From assembly GCA_024640205.1 (NCBI GenBank), contig JAHEFL010000017.1:1-11692 (forward strand): DNA of 11,692 nt, given 5' to 3'. Every line of letters starts with the position of its first letter. Within the stretch, counting starts at the first letter, position 1. A program made the translations under genes and the position numbers. Below, one piece after another: positions 8,401 through 11,692 of the stretch. The notes under the pieces were generated by a model that did no database searches, was not told the DNA's origin, and worked only from the letters and a program-made list of their open reading frames with translations. The stretch comes from Flavobacteriales bacterium (GTDB lineage Bacteria > Bacteroidota > Bacteroidia > Flavobacteriales_F > PHOS-HE28).

Positions 8401-8765
8401 AGGCCCGGTTCCGCCCGATCCTCATGACCTCTTTCGCGTTCGTCGCTGGACTCATCCCCTTGGTCGTAGCATCCGGTGCGGGTGCCATCGGTAACCGGAC
8501 GATCGGCTCCTCGGCGCTCGGTGGAATGCTCGTGGGGACCCTCATCGGTGTATTGGTTATTCCCGGGCTGTACTACGTCTTCGCCGACCTCATCAAGAAC
8601 CGCAAGATGATCGATGTTGAATCCATGGAGCCCATTTCCGAGCAGATGGTGCGCAATGCCGAGGAGGAAAGCTCCTCGCGTGAGCTCATCCGTGACCTGA
8701 GATCACGCCTGAAGGATATGCTTGGAAAAGAGAAAGGAGGTAATAAAGAACAGGACGAAGCATGA
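5499..8765 (+). CDS. RND efflux transporter permease, AcrB/MexB-like (HAE1 family)
   Basis: This 1088-residue inner-membrane pump is expected to exchange protons for drugs or other amphiphiles captured from the periplasm. It has the HAE1 layout: TM1 at about 10-28, then FPEIAPTTVNIFVSFPGSSA (35-54), a first porter domain, TM2-6 at about 340-500, a second half starting near 540, and TM8-12 at about 870-1030. The proton-relay lysine is present as GLLGKNAVLIVEF (936-948, Lys940), as is FRPILMTSFAF (971-981). TM4 reads LAIGIVVDNAIVVVE (401-415), so the usual Asp-Asp pair is Asp408-Asn409. The cytoplasmic tail after about 1030 is roughly 55 residues, highly charged and longer than in E. coli AcrB (1049 residues overall). 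The ATG at 5499 fits the conserved MFKNFIQRPVLA start. Its stop overlaps the next gene by 4 nt. Substrates cannot be read from the sequence. Confidence 0.96.
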   Translation: MFKNFIQRPVLAIVISVLIVFVGGLAIKQLPTSQFPEIAPTTVNIFVSFPGSSADVLTRSTLIQLETAINGVQGMRYIASDATSAGEGTIRVIFEPGTDPNEAVVRVKTRVDQVMPNLPPLVQREGVIITPVQPSMLLYVNLYGNNEDADELFLYNYAYTQLIPEIQRIPGVAQAQILGSRIYAMRVWMKPDRMRAYKISAEEVMKAMEEQSLIARPGRLGQSSGINAQALEYVLVYQGQFNEPEQYEKIIIRANEEGEMITLKDVADVELGSAFFDIYSNLDGKPSASIVLKQTLGSNASDVIAQVKQKLEELSEFMPPGVEYKVSYDVSTFLDASIEQVMHTLRDAFILVALVVFIFLGDWRSTLIPILAVPVSLIGAFFVMQMFGLSINLITLFALVLAIGIVVDNAIVVVEAVHAKMESNHQLTPYLAVKEVMGEIGGAIIAITLVMVSVFIPISFMTGPVGVFYRQFSITMAGAIIISAIVALTLTPVLCAMLMKPHNGGHRKKSIMDRMIDAFNRWFERLTGRYVAVLNRVAARRMITFGSLIAFIVGIWLTGRVLPEGFIPSEDQGTIYAIVQTPPGSTLETTNAVARELQTICEEIPEVASVSSLAGYEIMTEGRGSNAGTCLIDLKPWHEREKDVNEVMEELEEKTKDLGAVIEYFEPPAVPGFGSSGGFSLRMIDKTNGTDYHEFERINNGFMNALRDRKELTGLFTFYAANYPQYEMIIDNKLAMQKGVSIGKAVENLNILIGSTYEQGFIRFGRFFKVFAQAGPEYRRYPTDLTNLFVKNEEGEMVPYSSFMRFEKRLGPNEITRYNLYNSATIRGLPSAGFTSGDAIKAIQEVAKDTLPRGYDIAWEGLSYDEARRGNEAIYIFLVVLIFVYLVLAAQYESFVLPLVVILSLPVGVLGSFLMLKVMGLANDVYAQIGIIMLIGLLGKNAVLIVEFAVQKQRAGATVLEATIEGAKARFRPILMTSFAFVAGLIPLVVASGAGAIGNRTIGSSALGGMLVGTLIGVLVIPGLYYVFADLIKNRKMIDVESMEPISEQMVRNAEEESSSRELIRDLRSRLKDMLGKEKGGNKEQDEA

Positions 8766-10192
8766 GCCGATCGACATATCAATTGACCACGGTCGGCTTG
8801 CTGGCCGCCATGGTGCTCGTATCCTGTGTGCCTTCCATGAAGGTGCGTGAGGTACAGCACAATGCTCCGCTGACCTACGCGGGCAGCGAGGATACCACCG
8901 ATGTGGCTTCGGTCCCGTGGGAAGCGTTCTTTACGGACCCGGACCTGCGTTCACTCATAGACAGTGCATTGGCGAACAACCAGGAGCTGAACATCATGGT
9001 GCAGGAGATCGAGCTTGCGCGGAATGAAGCGCGTGCACGCAAAGGGGAGTATCTGCCTTTCGTGGATATCGGCGCCGCTGCAGATCTGGAGAAGGTGGGG
9101 GAGTTCACCCGCAACGGTGCAGTGGAACACAACCTGCCCATAGCAGAGGAACGTGCTTTCCCGGAGCCCCTGCCGAACCTTACCCTGGCTGCGCGCGCAT
9201 CCTGGGAGGTGGACGTTTGGAAGCGACTTCGCAACGTGAAGAAGGCCGCCGTGATGCGCTACCTGGGCACCATGGAAGGGAGGAATTTCATGACCACCCA
9301 GCTGGTTGCTGAGATCGCCGATTCGTACTATGAACTGATGGCACTGGACAACCAGCTGGAGATCCTCCGGAACAACATCGCCATTCAGAAGGATGCACTG
9401 GAAGTCGTGAAACTGGAGAAGCAGGCTGCCAAGGTCACCGAACTGGCCGTGCGACGATTCGAGGCCGAGGTGCTGAAGAACCGGAGCATCCAATTCGTGA
9501 TCCAGCAGCGCATCACGGAAATGGAGAACCGGATCAATTTCCTCGTGGGGCGATATCCGCAGCCCGTTGTGCGCAATTCAGCTTCATTCTCAACCCTGGT
9601 CGTGGACAGCATCTATACAGGGTTGCCGGCACAATTGCTATCGTACCGGCCGGATGTGCGCCGGGCTGAGTTGGAGCTGGAAGCGGCGAAACTCGACGTG
9701 CGATCGGCCAAAGCGAACTTCTACCCCTCGGTGCGGCTTTCGGCCGGCGTGGGCCTGAATGCCTTCGATGCGTCCCACCTCATCGAAACGCCTGCATCCC
9801 TTGTGTACAATTTAGCCGGGGATCTCGTGGCGCCGCTGGTGAACAGGAACGCGATCAAGGCGATCTATGCCAACGCCAATGCGCGGCAGCTTCAAGCGGT
9901 GTACGACTACGAGCGCACCGTACTGAACGCGTATGTGGAGGTGGTGAACCAGTTGGCGAACATCGACAACCTGCGCAACAGCTATGACCTGCGCAAGCAG
10001 CAGGTGGATGCACTTTCAAGCTCCATCACCATCTCCAACAACCTCTTCCGTTCGGCGCGTGCCGACTACATGGAAGTGTTGCTGACGCAGCGCGATGCGC
10101 TCGAATCGAAGTTCGAACTGGTGGAGACCCGCAAACAGCAGATGAACGCCAAAGTCGCTATTTACCAGGCGCTGGGTGGTGGGTGGCGATAG
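8762..10192 (+). CDS. efflux transporter outer-membrane factor lipoprotein (NodT/TolC-like)
   Basis: The 476-residue product is the exit duct of the pump, a trimeric beta-barrel with a long periplasmic alpha-barrel. The N-terminus is a lipoprotein signal peptide ending in the lipobox LVSC (Cys22). Two OEP repeats follow, at about 60-265 and 285-472. Each has the long heptad-like helices of this family; the second carries the signature RPDVRRAELELEAAKLDV (296-313) followed by FYPSVRLSAGVGLNAFD (320-336). The protein ends VAIYQALGGGWR, as is usual for the family. The ATG overlaps the permease TGA in an ATGA arrangement, so translation is probably coupled. The stop codon is 2 nt from the convergent mfd stop. 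Family assignment is firm. Confidence 0.95.
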   Translation: MSRSTYQLTTVGLLAAMVLVSCVPSMKVREVQHNAPLTYAGSEDTTDVASVPWEAFFTDPDLRSLIDSALANNQELNIMVQEIELARNEARARKGEYLPFVDIGAAADLEKVGEFTRNGAVEHNLPIAEERAFPEPLPNLTLAARASWEVDVWKRLRNVKKAAVMRYLGTMEGRNFMTTQLVAEIADSYYELMALDNQLEILRNNIAIQKDALEVVKLEKQAAKVTELAVRRFEAEVLKNRSIQFVIQQRITEMENRINFLVGRYPQPVVRNSASFSTLVVDSIYTGLPAQLLSYRPDVRRAELELEAAKLDVRSAKANFYPSVRLSAGVGLNAFDASHLIETPASLVYNLAGDLVAPLVNRNAIKAIYANANARQLQAVYDYERTVLNAYVEVVNQLANIDNLRNSYDLRKQQVDALSSSITISNNLFRSARADYMEVLLTQRDALESKFELVETRKQQMNAKVAIYQALGGGWR

Positions 10193-10194
10193 GA

Positions 10195-11692
10195 CTACGC
10201 CGGGACCGCCAGGGTTTTTTCCAGAGCTTCTTTTGCACCATGAAGGGATGTGACCTCCTGTACACTGACCCGCAACGTTCCACCCTTCTCATAGACCTTG
10301 AAACGCTTCGGTTGCTGTTGCACTGACCGCAGAACCGCGTGGAAGGTCCCGCTTTCAAAGAAAAGATGCTTCTGGTCGGCGATGAAGGTGCCGATCAATT
10401 TGCCCTGCTTCAGCACCAATTTCTCCAAACCCATCTGCTGGCCCAGCCAACGTAGGCGGATCGCCTCCATCAGTTCCGCAACCTGCTCAGGGATGGGACC
10501 GAAACGGTCGGTGATCTCGGTGGTGAATCGCTCCAGTTCCTTCTCGTCCTTCACGTCATCCAGCTTGCGGTAGAGGGCAAGGCGTTCGGCCGTCTCGCTC
10601 ACGTAGCTGCTCGGGATCAACATCGTCAGGTCGGTCTCTATGATGCAGTCGTCACTCTGGTCACGGCGCGAACCGCGGGCCAGGGAATGGCTGCCCGCCT
10701 GCGCATCGGCAAACAGTTCCTTGAAGTGCTCATCCTTCAGTTCCTTCACCGCTTCTTCCAGGATCTTGTGGTAGGTCTCAAAGCCGATGTCGTTGATGAA
10801 ACCGCTCTGCTCCGCGCCGAGCAGGTCGCCTGCACCGCGGATGTCCAGGTCCTTCATGGCGATGTGGATGCCGCTGCCGAGATCGCTGAACTGTTCGATC
10901 GCTTGAAGGCGTTTGCGCGATAGGTCGGGCAATAGGTGAGGGCTGGGCGCAAGCAGATAGCAGTACGCTTTCTTGTTGCTGCGCCCGACACGGCCGCGCA
11001 ATTGGTGCAGGTCGCTGAGGCCGAAGTTCTGTGCCTCGTTCACGATGATCGTATTCGCGTTCGGGATGTCGAGACCGTTCTCCACGATCGTGGTGCACAC
11101 GAGTACATCGGTGTTCCCTTCGATGAAGTCGAGCATCACCTCCTCCAGCTTGTGCCCTTCCAGTTGTCCGTGTCCCACGCCCACGCGCGCACCCGGCACC
11201 AGCTTGCGGATCATATCCGCTACGAACGCGATGTTCTTCACCTTGTCATTGATGAAATAGACCTGGCCGCCACGCGAAAGCTCGTAGTCGATGGCGCCCT
11301 TGATCACCACTTCATCATACGGATGCACGTTGGTCTGCACCGGGTACCGGTCGGGCGGTGGTGTGCTGATGATGCTGAGATCCCGAGCGCCCATGAGGCT
11401 GAACTGCAGCGTACGCGGGATGGGTGTGGCGGTGAGCGTCAATGTATCCACCGTCGCACGGAGCGTTTTCAATTTGTCCTTCACGTTCACCCCGAACTTC
11501 TGTTCCTCATCGATGATCAACAGGCCGAGGTCCTTGTACTTCACGTCCTTGCTCGCCAGCCGGTGCGTGCCAATGAGGATGTCGATCTTCCCTTCCTTCA
11601 GGTCGGTCAGGATCTGCTTCTGGTCGGCGCTGCTCCGGAAGCGGTTGATGTAATCCACCCGCACCGGAAGACCTTTCATCCGGGCCGAGAAT
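10195..11692 (-). CDS. mfd: transcription-repair coupling factor Mfd (partial, C-terminal ~499 codons)
   Basis: The frame enters from the right edge and ends at a TAG at 10195-10197. It covers part of the RecG-like translocase and the C-terminal regulatory domain. Visible motifs, in order along the protein, are IGTHRL, the Walker B-type box LLIIDEEQKFG (about 11529-11497), motif III TATPIPRT (11433-11410), VCTTIVENGLDIPNANTIIV, and QLRGRVGRSNKKAYCYLL. The last is followed by RGAGDLLGAEQSG, the translocation (TRG) region typical of Mfd and RecG. The TRCF domain (D7), with SETAERLALYRKL and ITDRFGPIPEQV, follows to the end. Full proteins are about 1100-1150 residues, so the UvrB-like, RNA polymerase-interacting and Walker A parts lie outside. 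Mfd displaces stalled RNA polymerase at DNA lesions and recruits UvrA. The D7 domain separates it from RecG. The ATG at 11679 is internal, not the start. Confidence 0.96.
   Translation of the reverse strand, partial: FSARMKGLPVRVDYINRFRSSADQKQILTDLKEGKIDILIGTHRLASKDVKYKDLGLLIIDEEQKFGVNVKDKLKTLRATVDTLTLTATPIPRTLQFSLMGARDLSIISTPPPDRYPVQTNVHPYDEVVIKGAIDYELSRGGQVYFINDKVKNIAFVADMIRKLVPGARVGVGHGQLEGHKLEEVMLDFIEGNTDVLVCTTIVENGLDIPNANTIIVNEAQNFGLSDLHQLRGRVGRSNKKAYCYLLAPSPHLLPDLSRKRLQAIEQFSDLGSGIHIAMKDLDIRGAGDLLGAEQSGFINDIGFETYHKILEEAVKELKDEHFKELFADAQAGSHSLARGSRRDQSDDCIIETDLTMLIPSSYVSETAERLALYRKLDDVKDEKELERFTTEITDRFGPIPEQVAELMEAIRLRWLGQQMGLEKLVLKQGKLIGTFIADQKHLFFESGTFHAVLRSVQQQPKRFKVYEKGGTLRVSVQEVTSLHGAKEALEKTLAVPA

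Noticed and set aside
10185..10220. Possible plus-strand terminator after the outer-membrane factor gene (GGCG/CGCC with a later T6 run)
   Set aside because: The stem is only 4 bp with a 9-nt loop, and the T-run (10215-10220) starts 13 nt after the stem, so the geometry is wrong for a Rho-independent terminator.
1..11692. CRISPR arrays, insertion sequences, integrase, phage or defence-system genes
   Set aside because: No regularly spaced repeats, transposase or integrase motifs, or known defence domains were seen. The window reads as envelope, efflux and repair genes.

Overview
The window comes from a bacterium of the phylum Bacteroidota, probably in or near the Flavobacteriales. Three things point there: a secreted LamG protein ending in a type IX secretion (T9SS) C-terminal sorting domain, a TonB-dependent receptor with an N-terminal carboxypeptidase-regulatory-like domain, and weak or absent Shine-Dalgarno sequences before the starts. 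The base composition looks moderately GC-rich, above that of many cultured flavobacteria. That would suit a GC-richer uncultured lineage, but this is inference only.

Layout. The left third (1-3604) reads on the minus strand. It holds, in transcription order from right to left, a T9SS-sorted LamG-fold protein, a LOG/TIGR00730 family nucleotide-processing protein, and the N-terminal 561 codons of a TonB-dependent outer-membrane receptor that runs off the left edge. Hairpins overlap the stop codons of the first two genes, so these three are probably loosely arranged and need not form one operon.

A region of about 600 bases (3605-4210) has no convincing intact gene. It contains a 59-residue minus-strand open frame that may be a gene remnant, and a perfect 14-bp palindrome beside it.

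The centre (4211-10192) is a plus-strand operon for a complete tripartite RND efflux pump. It encodes a lipoprotein-type periplasmic adaptor, an AcrB/HAE1-type inner-membrane permease and a NodT-type outer-membrane factor lipoprotein. The first gap is 22 nt and the second junction is an ATGA overlap. The products would assemble into one drug/proton antiport channel spanning both membranes. No regulator gene lies beside the operon.

On the right edge the C-terminal part of mfd (transcription-repair coupling factor) reads on the minus strand. It converges on the efflux operon with only 2 nt between the stop codons.

Most of the window is ordinary chromosomal housekeeping and envelope content. 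I saw no CRISPR array, RNA gene, insertion sequence, phage gene or clear new defence system. The points most worth a second look are the DN (rather than DD) pair in the permease proton-relay segment, the uncertain start of the adaptor gene, and the possible gene remnant at 3882-4061.
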